Origin: Pseudocolwellia agarivorans
GTDB lineage: Bacteria > Pseudomonadota > Gammaproteobacteria > Enterobacterales > Alteromonadaceae
Length of the DNA: 64,000 bases
Assembly (NCBI RefSeq): GCF_002000085.1
Contig: NZ_MUZU01000013.1
Span: 25,535 to 89,534, forward strand
Direction: 5' to 3'
This document shows, one piece after another, positions 15,978 to 24,043 of the stretch; positions within the stretch are counted from its first letter, which is position 1; each line of letters begins with the position of its first letter. Below the pieces are notes generated by a model. It saw only the letters and a list, made by a program, of their open reading frames with translations, was not told the DNA's origin and made no database searches. Made by a program: the position numbers and the translations under genes.

Positions 15978-17009
15978 ATGAATAAAGAAATTATTGAAAC
16001 AACCGAAAATCCTAAAGCTCCCGTAAATGGGGGACTACATGCACTATCCGTAGCACCCATGTTAGATTGGACTGATCGTCATTGTCGTTATTTTTATCGT
16101 GTTATGTCTAAACATACGGTTTTGTATACCGAAATGGTAACTACCGGGGCGATTATCTTTGGAAAGGGCGATTACCTTTCCTATAACGATGCTGAACATC
16201 CTGTTGTTTTACAGTTGGGTGGTAGCGACCCTAAAGCTATGGTTGAGTGTGCTATACGAGCTGAGCAATTAGGTTACGATGAAATTAACATTAACGTAGG
16301 TTGTCCGTCTGATCGTGTTCAAAATGGTCGTTTCGGAGCATGTTTAATGGGAGAACCTGCTTTAGTTGCTGAATGTGTTTCAAGTATGCAAGCTCAAGTA
16401 AACATTCCTGTTACGGTGAAGTCGCGTATTGGTATTGACGATCAAGACAGTTACGAATTTTTACATCAATTTATTGATACGGTGTCGCAAGCGGGCTGCG
16501 AGCATTTTATTATTCATGCACGTAAAGCTTGGTTAAGTGGTTTAAGTCCTAAACAAAATAGAGATGTTCCACCGTTAGATTACGAGCGTGTTTATAAAAT
16601 TAAGTCTGATTTTTCGGATGTGGCAATTTCTATTAATGGCGGTATTAAGTCTTTAGACGAAGCTCAATCACACTTAAAGCATGTTGATGGTGTGATGATC
16701 GGGCGCGAAATTTATCAATCGCCTTACTTTCTAAGCAATGTAGATCAAACGCTGTGGCAATCTCAAACGCCAATTCTCAGCCGACTTGAAGTACTCGAAA
16801 ATATGGCTGAGTACATAGACCGTTATGTTGCTGAAGGTGGTAGAGCATGGCATGTTATTCGACATATGTTAGGTTTGTGTAATGGTTTACCGGGGGCTAG
16901 GCAGTTTAGGCGTCATTTAAGTGATTGTTCGGGTAAGCAAGGGGCGGATAGTAAATCGTTGTTTGAAGCTTATTCCTATGTGTCTATTGATAGTGAGACG
17001 GGTAACTAA
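15978..17009 (+). CDS. dusA: tRNA-dihydrouridine(20/20a) synthase DusA
   Basis: FMN enzyme reducing uridines 20/20a in tRNA D-loops. 343 residues, full length. LSVAPMLDWTDRHCRYF at the N-terminus, catalytic Cys109 in NVGCPSDRVQNG, substrate loop HARKAWLSGLSPKQNR and FMN-phosphate motif (NGGIKS, GVMIGREIY) are all intact, so it should be active. The first 24 residues before LSVAP are not the native start, judging from the relic at 14253; the present 5' end may have been supplied by an inserted element. No SD before the ATG. A terminator-like hairpin follows. Confidence 0.97.
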   Translation: MNKEIIETTENPKAPVNGGLHALSVAPMLDWTDRHCRYFYRVMSKHTVLYTEMVTTGAIIFGKGDYLSYNDAEHPVVLQLGGSDPKAMVECAIRAEQLGYDEININVGCPSDRVQNGRFGACLMGEPALVAECVSSMQAQVNIPVTVKSRIGIDDQDSYEFLHQFIDTVSQAGCEHFIIHARKAWLSGLSPKQNRDVPPLDYERVYKIKSDFSDVAISINGGIKSLDEAQSHLKHVDGVMIGREIYQSPYFLSNVDQTLWQSQTPILSRLEVLENMAEYIDRYVAEGGRAWHVIRHMLGLCNGLPGARQFRRHLSDCSGKQGADSKSLFEAYSYVSIDSETGN

Positions 17010-17032
17010 TTTTTATTCGTGATGTTGTTTTT

Positions 17033-17065
17033 ATGAGGCTGCAATTATTGTGGCCTTTTTTGTTT
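17033..17065 (+). terminator. Terminator of dusA
   Basis: AGGCTGCAAT-tatt-GTGGCCT forms a stem with two G-U pairs, followed by TTTTTT. Confidence 0.6.
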
Positions 17066-17119
17066 TTACCTTCCTTTATTCATTCACACCAATATCTCCC
17101 TTTTATAATTTTTATCTGT

Positions 17120-17155
17120 GGTCAATTTAACTAATTTGATGGTTATTTTAACTAA
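17120..17155 (+). promoter_or_regulatory. Tandem repeats, candidate PspF enhancer sites
   Basis: GGTCAATTTAACTAA (17120-17134) and GGTTATTTTAACTAA (17141-17155) are 13/15 identical and start 21 bp apart, two helical turns. They lie about 120-155 bp upstream of the predicted pspA transcription start, where the bacterial enhancer-binding protein PspF binds in enterobacteria. Confidence 0.5.
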
Positions 17156-17249
17156 AAAATAATTTTAGACATAATATGTCTTTATGGTTTATGTTTTGAT
17201 TTTTTAAATAATCCCTTAATAAATAGTTGTTTATGTGTTTTGTCTAAGT

Positions 17250-17265
17250 TGGCATGTACCTTGTA
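17250..17265 (+). promoter_or_regulatory. Sigma-54 promoter of pspA
   Basis: TTGGCATGTACCTTGT: GG and GT separated by 10 bp, one mismatch to TGGCAC-N5-TTGC at the -12 element (GT instead of GC). The position before pspA fits the known sigma-54/PspF control of psp operons. Start of transcription near 17276. Confidence 0.65.
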
Positions 17266-17357
17266 ATAACACTTTGTAGTAATAACGAAGCGCAACGAAA
17301 GTTGTTGTGGTTTTACCTAATAATTTAATACGTATTTATTCAATAGGAGATAAAAGC

Positions 17358-18020
17358 ATGGGTTTATTTACAAGGTTTACCGATATTATTAATGCAAATA
17401 TTAATAGCATGTTAGATAAGGCTGAAGATCCAGAAAAAATGATCAAACTTATCATTCAAGAAATGGACGAAACTTTAGGTGAAGTTCGAGCAAGTGCCGC
17501 TAAATATATTGCAGAGAAAAAAATCGTTCAACGTAACATTATTACGGTTGAAAAAAGCATTGCTGGTTGGAATAACAAAGCTGAAGTTGCGATTCAAAAA
17601 GACCGAGAAGATTTAGCCAAATTAGCTTTGAAAGAAAAACATAAAGCGACTGAGCAATTAAATCATTTAACTGATGATATGGCTAAATTAGATGAGTTTT
17701 TATTGGCGGTGCAAGACGATGGTAACCGTTTACAAGAAAAACTAACTGAAGCTAAACGTAAGCAACAGTCTTATGTTTTACGTCAGCAGTCAGCCGAGGT
17801 GAGGTTAAAAGTTCGCACACAAGCCGTTGTGCATAACATTGATGAAGCTATTACACGTTTTGAACGCTTTCAACAAAAAATAGACCGCGTTGAAGCACAA
17901 GTAGAAGCCTACGATTTATCTCAGCCTAAAAACTTAGAAAGCGAGTTCAGAGAACTAGAAGCACAAGCTCGCATAGAAGATGAATTAGAGCAACTAAAAA
18001 AGAAGGTAGTTAACGGCTAA
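17358..18020 (+). CDS. pspA: Phage shock protein A
   Basis: PspA/IM30 family, an ESCRT-III-like peripheral membrane protein that binds damaged inner membrane and, when free, inhibits PspF. ATG at 17358 follows AGGAG at good spacing and gives 220 residues beginning MGLFTRFTDIINANINSMLDKAEDPEKM, the family's amphipathic N-terminal helix; the frame is open 17 codons further upstream but without SD. The rest is coiled-coil throughout. pspF is not adjacent (dusA lies upstream), unlike in E. coli. First gene of a four-gene operon. Confidence 0.96.
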   Translation: MGLFTRFTDIINANINSMLDKAEDPEKMIKLIIQEMDETLGEVRASAAKYIAEKKIVQRNIITVEKSIAGWNNKAEVAIQKDREDLAKLALKEKHKATEQLNHLTDDMAKLDEFLLAVQDDGNRLQEKLTEAKRKQQSYVLRQQSAEVRLKVRTQAVVHNIDEAITRFERFQQKIDRVEAQVEAYDLSQPKNLESEFRELEAQARIEDELEQLKKKVVNG

Positions 18021-18049
18021 AACTGAACTTGATTTGAAGGAAGCTTGTG

Positions 18050-18154
18050 ATGTTTGGAAATATGTTTTTTGTTATTTGTTTTGGTCCTGCAATGATCTTT
18101 TTTATAAGTGCAGGGCTGATGTATACGTTTAATAAGGTGATTGGCTTACGTTAA
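18050..18154 (+). CDS. 34-residue single-span membrane protein in the psp operon
   Basis: ATG at 18050 behind AAGGA gives MFGNMFFVICFGPAMIFFIS then about 14 more residues ending NKVIGLR. One hydrophobic span (residues 5-25) with a short basic C-terminus. It takes the place normally held by pspB between pspA and pspC, but it is half the size of PspB and lacks PspB's coiled-coil/leucine-zipper tail. Role unknown; likely part of stress sensing at the membrane. The spacing and SD support translation. Confidence 0.6.
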   Translation: MFGNMFFVICFGPAMIFFISAGLMYTFNKVIGLR

Positions 18155-18174
18155 GTGGCCTGTAGGAGATAATA

Positions 18175-18384
18175 ATGAAATACGAACAAGAATATTTAAT
18201 TAAAAGAACTCTTTATAAAGATAACGTACATAAAAAATTGTCAGGTGTGTGTGGTGGTTTAGCAAGATACTATGGTTTGCCTCGCTTTGGTGTGCGGTTA
18301 GCCGCGGTTGTTTCTATGTTTGTTTTTCCTGTGGTAGTGGGTGTTGCTTATGTTGTAGCGGCGTTACTTATTCCTAATCGTTAA
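18175..18384 (+). CDS. pspC: PspC-domain protein, short form
   Basis: 69 residues that consist essentially of the PspC domain: KKLSGVCGGLARYYGLPRFGVRLAAVVSMF followed by a hydrophobic span ending LLIPNR. PspC with PspB senses membrane stress and sequesters PspA. E. coli PspC is about 119 residues and has a longer cytoplasmic C-terminus that is missing here. SD AGGAGA is 6 bp before ATG. Cotranscribed with pspA and the 34-residue peptide. Confidence 0.9.
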   Translation: MKYEQEYLIKRTLYKDNVHKKLSGVCGGLARYYGLPRFGVRLAAVVSMFVFPVVVGVAYVVAALLIPNR

Positions 18385-18431
18385 GCTATTAATCGTTAAG
18401 TTATGCTTTTATTTAAATTAGGGAGTTTGTT

Positions 18432-18779
18432 ATGTCTTTTTTAAAATCACTATTATTAGCCATTGTTGCCACGGTATTCTTAACTTATGTATTGGGTACG
18501 AGTTTTGTAGAGTTGCTCGATGTAGATATTTATATGCACGATAAATTAATAGAACCTATACAAGCCATAAGTGTATCTGCATTAGTTATTGTTTTATTAG
18601 TTGTAGCAGCTTTAGCTATTATTTTGAGTGTTTTTGGAACCATTATATTTATTGTTTTATTAGGGGTAGGTGCTGCTGTAATGTTTATGGTGGGTGTGTT
18701 TTGGCCTATTTTATTGGTTGCATTTGTGGTTTGGTTAATGGCAAGAGACAACAAAGGTGATAGAGAAGTACATTCTTAA
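18432..18779 (+). CDS. Small membrane protein of the psp operon
   Basis: 115 residues, at least three hydrophobic segments (about residues 5-25, 45-70, 72-105) and a polar C-terminus (ARDNKGDREVHS). No recognised family. It closes the psp operon just before a terminator, so it probably takes part in the envelope response, in a position comparable to pspD/pspG-like accessory membrane proteins, but sequence similarity to those is not evident. Confidence 0.7.
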   Translation: MSFLKSLLLAIVATVFLTYVLGTSFVELLDVDIYMHDKLIEPIQAISVSALVIVLLVVAALAIILSVFGTIIFIVLLGVGAAVMFMVGVFWPILLVAFVVWLMARDNKGDREVHS

Positions 18780-18794
18780 TGTGAGTGGAGATAA

Positions 18795-18826
18795 GCCATA
18801 TCATTTAATATGGCCTTTCTTTTTAG
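18795..18826 (+). terminator. Terminator of the psp operon
   Basis: GCCATAT-catttA-ATATGGC hairpin followed by a T-rich stretch. Confidence 0.75.
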
Positions 18827-18845
18827 TGTTTTAAATAAAGGACTA

Positions 18846-19574
18846 TTACTTAAAAAATTGTGACAGTATGTTCTTACAATCTTCACTTTTCATAAGTCGT
18901 TTAAATTCATCACCTTCTTCTATTATTGCGTTTTCTAATGAAGAATGTTCTTTTTTGATGAGTCTTTTACTGGTTAAAACCGCATCGGTAGGTAAGGCTG
19001 AAATAGTATGTGCAGCTTCTTGAGCTAAAGAAAGTAATGCTTGTGGCTCACATACTTCATTAATTAATCCGTAATTATGAGCTTGCTCGGCGTTAAATGT
19101 TTTACCTAAAACCAGTAATTCAAATGCACGTACATGACCAATCTTAGCTGGAAGTAATGAACTTGAACCCGCTTCAGGGCATAAACCTAATTGGGTGAAA
19201 GGGAGCTTAAATTTACTATTGTGGGCTGCAAATACCATGTCGCAATGTAGTAATAAGGTTGTACCAATACCTACGGCATGACCTGCTACAGCAGCAATTA
19301 AAGGTTTGTTCAATGCGTTTAAAGCCGCTATAAAATCAAGGGCAGCAAAATCCTCGGGGTGTTGTAAAAAGTCTTGTAAATCGTTGCCAGCGCAAAAACA
19401 GTTTTCATCTCCTTGTATTACTACGCAATGAATATTCTTTGTTGTGTTTGCATGAGATAACGCAGAAGCAAGTTGGCGATACATGTTGGAGGTTAATGCA
19501 TTTTTTTTATCGAAACGATTCATTGTAATAGTTAAAATATTACGGTTTTCGCTCGTTATAATTAAGTTATCCAT
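18846..19574 (-). CDS. Enoyl-CoA hydratase/isomerase family protein
   Basis: 242 residues of the crotonase fold. The oxyanion-hole segments are present: KKNALT (residues about 24-29), FCAGNDLQDF (about 60-69) and AVAGHAVGIGTTLLLHCDMVFA. The glutamate pair typical of hydratases is partly altered (LGLCPEAGSSSLLP carries one Glu), closer to isomerase or Eci/PaaG-like members, so the exact reaction is uncertain; a role in fatty-acid or branched-chain acyl-CoA breakdown is likely. Single gene, convergent with the psp operon. Confidence 0.9.
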   Translation of the reverse strand: MDNLIITSENRNILTITMNRFDKKNALTSNMYRQLASALSHANTTKNIHCVVIQGDENCFCAGNDLQDFLQHPEDFAALDFIAALNALNKPLIAAVAGHAVGIGTTLLLHCDMVFAAHNSKFKLPFTQLGLCPEAGSSSLLPAKIGHVRAFELLVLGKTFNAEQAHNYGLINEVCEPQALLSLAQEAAHTISALPTDAVLTSKRLIKKEHSSLENAIIEEGDEFKRLMKSEDCKNILSQFFK

Positions 19575-19631
19575 TTTGTTCTAGCTTAGTAAAAATTAGA
19601 GTACAATAACCTTAGTATTTTATATGGAAAA

Positions 19632-19708
19632 TGTATACCTGAAATACAGAGGTGTATATTCAATAATCATTATTTAACCAATGTATACTCTATTTTTAGT
19701 GGTATACC
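19632..19708. promoter_or_regulatory. Cluster of GTATAC-type motifs
   Basis: TGTATACC (19632), TGTATATT (19653), TGTATACT (19682) and GGTATACC (19701) occur within 77 bp between two divergent genes. Three are centred on the palindrome GTATAC. May be an operator array for an unidentified regulator. Confidence 0.3.
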
Positions 19709-19741
19709 GTTATGATTCATCACCAGTATCAGGAGCTGTTC

Positions 19742-20734
19742 ATGATAACCAAGTTTTCTAGCAAAACGTTTATAGCGTTGTTTTTAGGTGTTGCTTTCGT
19801 TTTATATTTATTAGGTGTGTACTGGAGTTTTGAACCAGATACTTTCGACATTAAAGAAGAAGTAACCAAAGCCGCTAAAGCGGAAAATGTTGCTCCTGTT
19901 GTAGGTTATACAACCACAACAGCGTTAATTAAAGTAACAGAAACTTTATTAACAAAGCCTGGTGGTTACTTATCAAACGATGCGCTTCCTCCTTCGGTAT
20001 TTTTAGATAATATTCCTTCATGGGAATTTGGTGCATTAGAAATGGTGCGCGATATGGCGTTAGTTATGCGCCAAGAATTTAGTCGCTCTCAATCTCAATC
20101 TATTGAAAACGAATATTTGAAAGTTGCCCAACCACAATTTAATATAGACAGTAAAAGCTGGGCTATGCCAAGTGCTGAAAGTGAGTACGGTAAAGCATTA
20201 GTTGAGTTGTATAAGTATCGTACTGCGTTAACTGAAGTCAATAGTCAATCAGCTCAATTCTATGCAAGAGCAGACAACTTAAGAGATTGGATCAGCGAAG
20301 TGACAAAACGCTTAGGGAGTTATTCACAACGCTTAAGTGCAAGTGTTGGTCGTGAGCAATTTAATGTTGACCTAGCTGGCGATAATGTTGCTCAGCAATC
20401 GACTTATTCAGATGCTAATGTTGAATTAAGAACCAGTTGGTGGAAAATTGATAATGAATTTTACGAAGCTCGAGGCGCGTGTTGGGCGCTACTTCACTTT
20501 CTAAAAGCAGTAGAAATTGACTTTAATGATGTGCTAGAAAAGAAAAATGCTCGTGTTAGTTTACAACAAATAATAAGAGAATTAGAGGCTAGCCAAGAAG
20601 CTATTTGGAGCCCTATGGTATTAAACGGTAGCGGCTTTGGTGTGTTAGCTAATCACTCATTAGTTATGGCTAACTACATTTCTCGAGCGAATGCTGCACT
20701 CATTGATTTAAACGATTTATTAAGCCAAGGATAA
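19742..20734 (+). CDS. DUF2333 family inner-membrane protein
   Basis: 330 residues from ATG 19742, which follows AGGAG by six bases (an earlier in-frame ATG at 19712 has no SD). One N-terminal membrane span (FIALFLGVAFVLYLLGVYW), then a periplasmic alpha-helical domain that matches the DUF2333 family (PGGYLSNDALPPSVFLDNIPSWEFGAL ... FYARADNLRDWI). Function unknown; restricted mainly to gammaproteobacteria. It is followed after 11 bp by an outer-membrane barrel gene, suggesting a joint envelope function. Confidence 0.88.
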   Translation: MITKFSSKTFIALFLGVAFVLYLLGVYWSFEPDTFDIKEEVTKAAKAENVAPVVGYTTTTALIKVTETLLTKPGGYLSNDALPPSVFLDNIPSWEFGALEMVRDMALVMRQEFSRSQSQSIENEYLKVAQPQFNIDSKSWAMPSAESEYGKALVELYKYRTALTEVNSQSAQFYARADNLRDWISEVTKRLGSYSQRLSASVGREQFNVDLAGDNVAQQSTYSDANVELRTSWWKIDNEFYEARGACWALLHFLKAVEIDFNDVLEKKNARVSLQQIIRELEASQEAIWSPMVLNGSGFGVLANHSLVMANYISRANAALIDLNDLLSQG

Positions 20735-20745
20735 TAAGGGATAAC

Positions 20746-21486
20746 ATGAAAAAAATACTTTTAGCGACAGCTATTTCTGCTGTGCTATCAACGTCAGCTC
20801 AAGCAGATACATTATTAGGTTTATACGTTGGTGGGCAAATTTGGGCAACCGAAGCATCAGGTACTTTTGGTGATAATGATAATAGCCAAGCAGATTTTAA
20901 TTTAGCTGATCAAGAACAAGGCAGTTTTTATGCTGCTTTTGAACATCCATTACCACTTATACCCAATATTAAAATAGCTCGTACAACCCTTGATACTGAT
21001 GGTGCTACAACATTATCTAACTTTGAGTTTCAAGATGTAAATTATAATGGCGAAGTAAGTACTACGTTTGATTTAACCTATACAGATTACACGCTATATT
21101 ATGAAATATTTGATAATGATTTAATCTCTATTGATTTTGGTTTAACTGGCCGCGACTTTGATACAGATATTGTATTAAGCCAAGGTTCAAGTTCATCTAG
21201 GTTAGGTGCGTCAGGTATTGTTCCAATGCTTTATGCATACACTAATGTTGGTTTACCATGGACGGGATTTAACGTGTTTGGTGAAGGTAACTTTTTGTCT
21301 TTTGATGACAACTCTCTTTACGACTTTCAAGTCGGTATAAGCTATGAGTTGATAGAAAACTTAGCTGTAGATGTAAACTTAACTTTAGGTTACCGAGCGG
21401 TTCAACTTGAAATAGAAGATTTAGACGATTTACATTCAGCGCTTGATTTTAAAGGTGTATTTGCTGGTGCAGTGATACATTTCTAA
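20746..21486 (+). CDS. TIGR04219-type outer-membrane beta-barrel protein
   Basis: 246 residues with signal peptide (cleavage AQA-DTLLG) and alternating hydrophobic beta-strands throughout, ending in a C-terminal phenylalanine (GAVIHF), the BAM recognition signature. The start of the mature protein (LLGLYVGGQIWATEASG) and HPLPLIPNIKI are typical of TIGR04219-family barrels of marine gammaproteobacteria. Substrate unknown. Operon with DUF2333; own terminator downstream. Confidence 0.85.
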   Translation: MKKILLATAISAVLSTSAQADTLLGLYVGGQIWATEASGTFGDNDNSQADFNLADQEQGSFYAAFEHPLPLIPNIKIARTTLDTDGATTLSNFEFQDVNYNGEVSTTFDLTYTDYTLYYEIFDNDLISIDFGLTGRDFDTDIVLSQGSSSSRLGASGIVPMLYAYTNVGLPWTGFNVFGEGNFLSFDDNSLYDFQVGISYELIENLAVDVNLTLGYRAVQLEIEDLDDLHSALDFKGVFAGAVIHF

Positions 21487-21510
21487 TAATAACTACTAAT
21501 AAATATAAAA

Positions 21511-21541
21511 AACGGGCTGGATAATATTCAGCCCGTTTTTG
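21511..21541 (+). terminator. Terminator after the outer-membrane protein gene
   Basis: AACGGGCTG-gataatatt-CAGCCCGTT hairpin followed by T5. Confidence 0.85.
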
Positions 21542-21557
21542 TTTTAATAAATGCAAA

Positions 21558-22427
21558 TTAATGACTTTGTTGCTCATCACTTAAAAACAAGGCTAATTTT
21601 TTTTCGTCAAAATCGTAAGTGGTTCGGCAGTAATCACAGGTCATCGATACTTTGCCTTGTTCTTCAATAATACTTTTAAGCTCTACTGGTTCTACTTGAG
21701 CAATAGCATTTAAGCATTTTTCTTCTGAGCAAGTGCACTTATATGTAACCGCTTGTGGTTCGAATAACCTTACATTTTCTTGATGATATAAACGATACAA
21801 TAAATCTTCAGCCTTGAGTGTAAAAATTTCTTCAGACTTAATCGTATTGGTTAGCTGGCATAAATGTTCGAAATCAGCTAATTGATTTTCTTTGGTGTCA
21901 GCATCAGGTAGTAGTTGAACTAAGCTACCAGCAACTTGTTTATTGGCTTCGTCGATAAATAACCAAATTTTTGTTGGTATTTGTTCAGACACTTCAAAAT
22001 AATGAGCTAAACACTCCGCTAAAGTATCTTTTTCTAAAGCAACCACACCTTGATAAGGTTCACCATCAGTAGGGCGAATGGTAATTACCATCGTACCTTT
22101 ACCAATAAGTTCTTTTAGGCCTGATCCTGTAGCGTCGTCGAATGAACGAGCAATTGCACGCATTTCTTGCTCGTGGTTACCATTTACGGCTAAATAGCCA
22201 ACAGGGCCATCACCTTGCAATTGAACGGCAATTTCACCATCAAATTTCAAAGTAGCGGTTAGTAAACAAGTTGCAGCTACAAGCTCTCCTAATAACTCAC
22301 TTACACCTTTTGGGTAGTCGTGGAGGGCAACAATGTCTTGATATGTTTTACTTAGTTGCACAAGTTCACCACGAACATGCATGTCATCAAATAAGTAACG
22401 ATTTAGAACGTCTGCATTTATGGGCAT
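21558..22427 (-). CDS. hslO: Redox-regulated chaperone Hsp33
   Basis: 289 residues. The zinc switch at the C-terminus is intact: CTC in YKCTCSEEKC and CDYC in MTCDYCRTTYDF, four conserved cysteines that release zinc on oxidation and activate holdase function. N-terminal domain (DDMHVRGELVQLSKTYQDIV) is typical. Downstream of hslR with a 3-bp gap, the same hslR-hslO pair as in E. coli, so they are cotranscribed. Confidence 0.97.
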   Translation of the reverse strand: MPINADVLNRYLFDDMHVRGELVQLSKTYQDIVALHDYPKGVSELLGELVAATCLLTATLKFDGEIAVQLQGDGPVGYLAVNGNHEQEMRAIARSFDDATGSGLKELIGKGTMVITIRPTDGEPYQGVVALEKDTLAECLAHYFEVSEQIPTKIWLFIDEANKQVAGSLVQLLPDADTKENQLADFEHLCQLTNTIKSEEIFTLKAEDLLYRLYHQENVRLFEPQAVTYKCTCSEEKCLNAIAQVEPVELKSIIEEQGKVSMTCDYCRTTYDFDEKKLALFLSDEQQSH

Positions 22428-22430
22428 TGC

Positions 22431-22838
22431 TTATATCCTCTCTTTAAATTCTCTTAATTTACGTCGCTGCTTTTTATCTGGCTTGGTGTCACTGGCAGGG
22501 TTTAATAAAATGCCTTGCTGGCGAGCTAAGCTGTTTTTTGCTCTTACTTCTATACTTTCTTCAGTTTCTTTATAGAGAGTTTGAGCAAAAGTCGCATCTC
22601 TTCTTGTTTCTGCAATAGCGATAACGAGTACTTCTTTTTCTTCATGGCCTTGTCTTACTCTAATTACATCGTCAATATTTACGGCTTTACTCGATTTTGT
22701 TCTTTGATTGTTATAAAAAACTTTACCGCCATCAATCATTTGTTTAGCTATTGCTCGTGTTTTGTAAAATCGGGCGGCCCAAAGCCATTTATCTAATCGA
22801 GCGGATAAATTTTCTTGTGATTTATTATTTTTATTCAT
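22431..22838 (-). CDS. hslR: Ribosome-associated heat shock protein Hsp15
   Basis: 135 residues from ATG 22838 (the frame is open 11 codons further up, but AGGGG precedes this ATG). S4-type RNA-binding domain in the first half (RLDKWLWAARFYKTRAIAKQMIDGGKVF) and a very basic C-terminus (KKQRRKLREFKER). Hsp15 binds the 50S subunit carrying a nascent chain and recycles it after heat shock. No clear heat-shock promoter is seen upstream. Operon with hslO. Confidence 0.95.
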   Translation of the reverse strand: MNKNNKSQENLSARLDKWLWAARFYKTRAIAKQMIDGGKVFYNNQRTKSSKAVNIDDVIRVRQGHEEKEVLVIAIAETRRDATFAQTLYKETEESIEVRAKNSLARQQGILLNPASDTKPDKKQRRKLREFKERI

Positions 22839-22986
22839 AATAATATAGACCCCTGTTTTTAATGCGCGCAAGGTATCATAACGTTAATTTTTTCGCTACT
22901 TTTTGCTTGCTAAATCATCTTTCGACTTATTTTAGTCATAAATAATCGTTACAATCTGTGTAGATGGCTTGTTGGAAGTCCTTTGC

Positions 22987-23002
22987 TCACGTATTATCGT
23001 GA
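22987..23002. promoter_or_regulatory. Palindrome upstream of gspC
   Basis: TCACG-TATTAT-CGTGA, a perfect 5-bp inverted repeat with 6-bp spacer, 38 bp before gspC and within the hslR-gspC divergent gap. Could be an operator or a leader hairpin. Confidence 0.3.
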
Positions 23003-23039
23003 ACATGCTAATTGAAGTTACCCATAACGTAAAAATATA

Positions 23040-23999
23040 ATGCAGTTATCTCGTCAGTTTTCCGCTATTGCAGAAACACTATTAAAGCTACCTCACGCTA
23101 AAATAGCTAAGCTTATTAGTTTAGTGTTATTCATTTATATTGCCTATTTATTAGCTAAAATTACGTGGTTGTTTCTCGATGAAACTCCTCAGTACAATCA
23201 AAATATTAGTAACGGAAGTGTCATACAAAGCAAGTCGACTACGCAAAATATAAGCTTGTCAGGTATTTATTCACTTAATTTATTTGGTCTTTATAATGAA
23301 TCAAACGTTGTTGAAGAAATAGACGAAATTGAAGATGCCCCCGAAACTAATTTAAACCTTACTCTTACAGGTGTTGTTGCAAGTAATGAGGATGATAGAT
23401 CTGCGGCAATTATTCAAAATAATGGTGCTCAAGAAATTTATGCTATTGATGAAACCATAAACGGTACACGAGCCGTTTTAAAGAATGTATATAACGATAG
23501 AGTTCACATTAGGCATTCAGGTCGATTAGAAACATTAATGCTGGATGGTTTCGACTATAACGAATCAAAAAATCAAATAAAAGTAGCCCAAAGAAAAGAA
23601 AAAGCGAATATTAGTGGTCCTATACTACAAAGCAATACACCTAAGCGTGTAGATCAACGTAATAACAATGAATTAACTAAGCAAGCACAAGCATTAAGAG
23701 ATGATATTAGTGCAGATCCAGGAAAAATAACCGATTACTTAAAGATTGGTCCTAAGCGAGTTAATGGACAAATTGTGGGGTATCAGTTAATGCCTGGAAA
23801 AAATCCTGACTTTTTTAAGTCTTCGGGATTAAAAAGTGGTGATGTTGCTATACAAATGAATGGTTACGACTTAAGTCAACCTTCTGAAGCCGCCCAAGCG
23901 CTAAGAGCATTAAAACAAGAACGAGAAGTATCGCTTCTAGTTAATAGAAACGATGACATAACAGAAATTCTGTTCAGTATTGATAATAGTATTGACTAA
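23040..23999 (+). CDS. gspC: Type II secretion protein GspC
   Basis: 319 residues. Inner-membrane clamp that links the platform to the secretin. One membrane span near residues 22-45 (LISLVLFIYIAYLLAKITWLF), then the HR domain (LNLTLTGVVASNEDDRSAAII) that contacts GspD N0, and a C-terminal PDZ domain (PDFFKSSGLKSGDVAIQMNG). First gene of the gspC-N operon. A GspC of PDZ type rather than coiled-coil type. Confidence 0.95.
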   Translation: MQLSRQFSAIAETLLKLPHAKIAKLISLVLFIYIAYLLAKITWLFLDETPQYNQNISNGSVIQSKSTTQNISLSGIYSLNLFGLYNESNVVEEIDEIEDAPETNLNLTLTGVVASNEDDRSAAIIQNNGAQEIYAIDETINGTRAVLKNVYNDRVHIRHSGRLETLMLDGFDYNESKNQIKVAQRKEKANISGPILQSNTPKRVDQRNNNELTKQAQALRDDISADPGKITDYLKIGPKRVNGQIVGYQLMPGKNPDFFKSSGLKSGDVAIQMNGYDLSQPSEAAQALRALKQEREVSLLVNRNDDITEILFSIDNSID

Positions 24000-24043
24000 T
24001 AGTATTAATGGACGATATATAAATGACAAATGAGGTATTTTTC

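Noticed and set aside
18050..18154. Calling the 34-residue peptide PspB
   Set aside because: Position fits, but length and lack of the coiled-coil tail do not; left unnamed.
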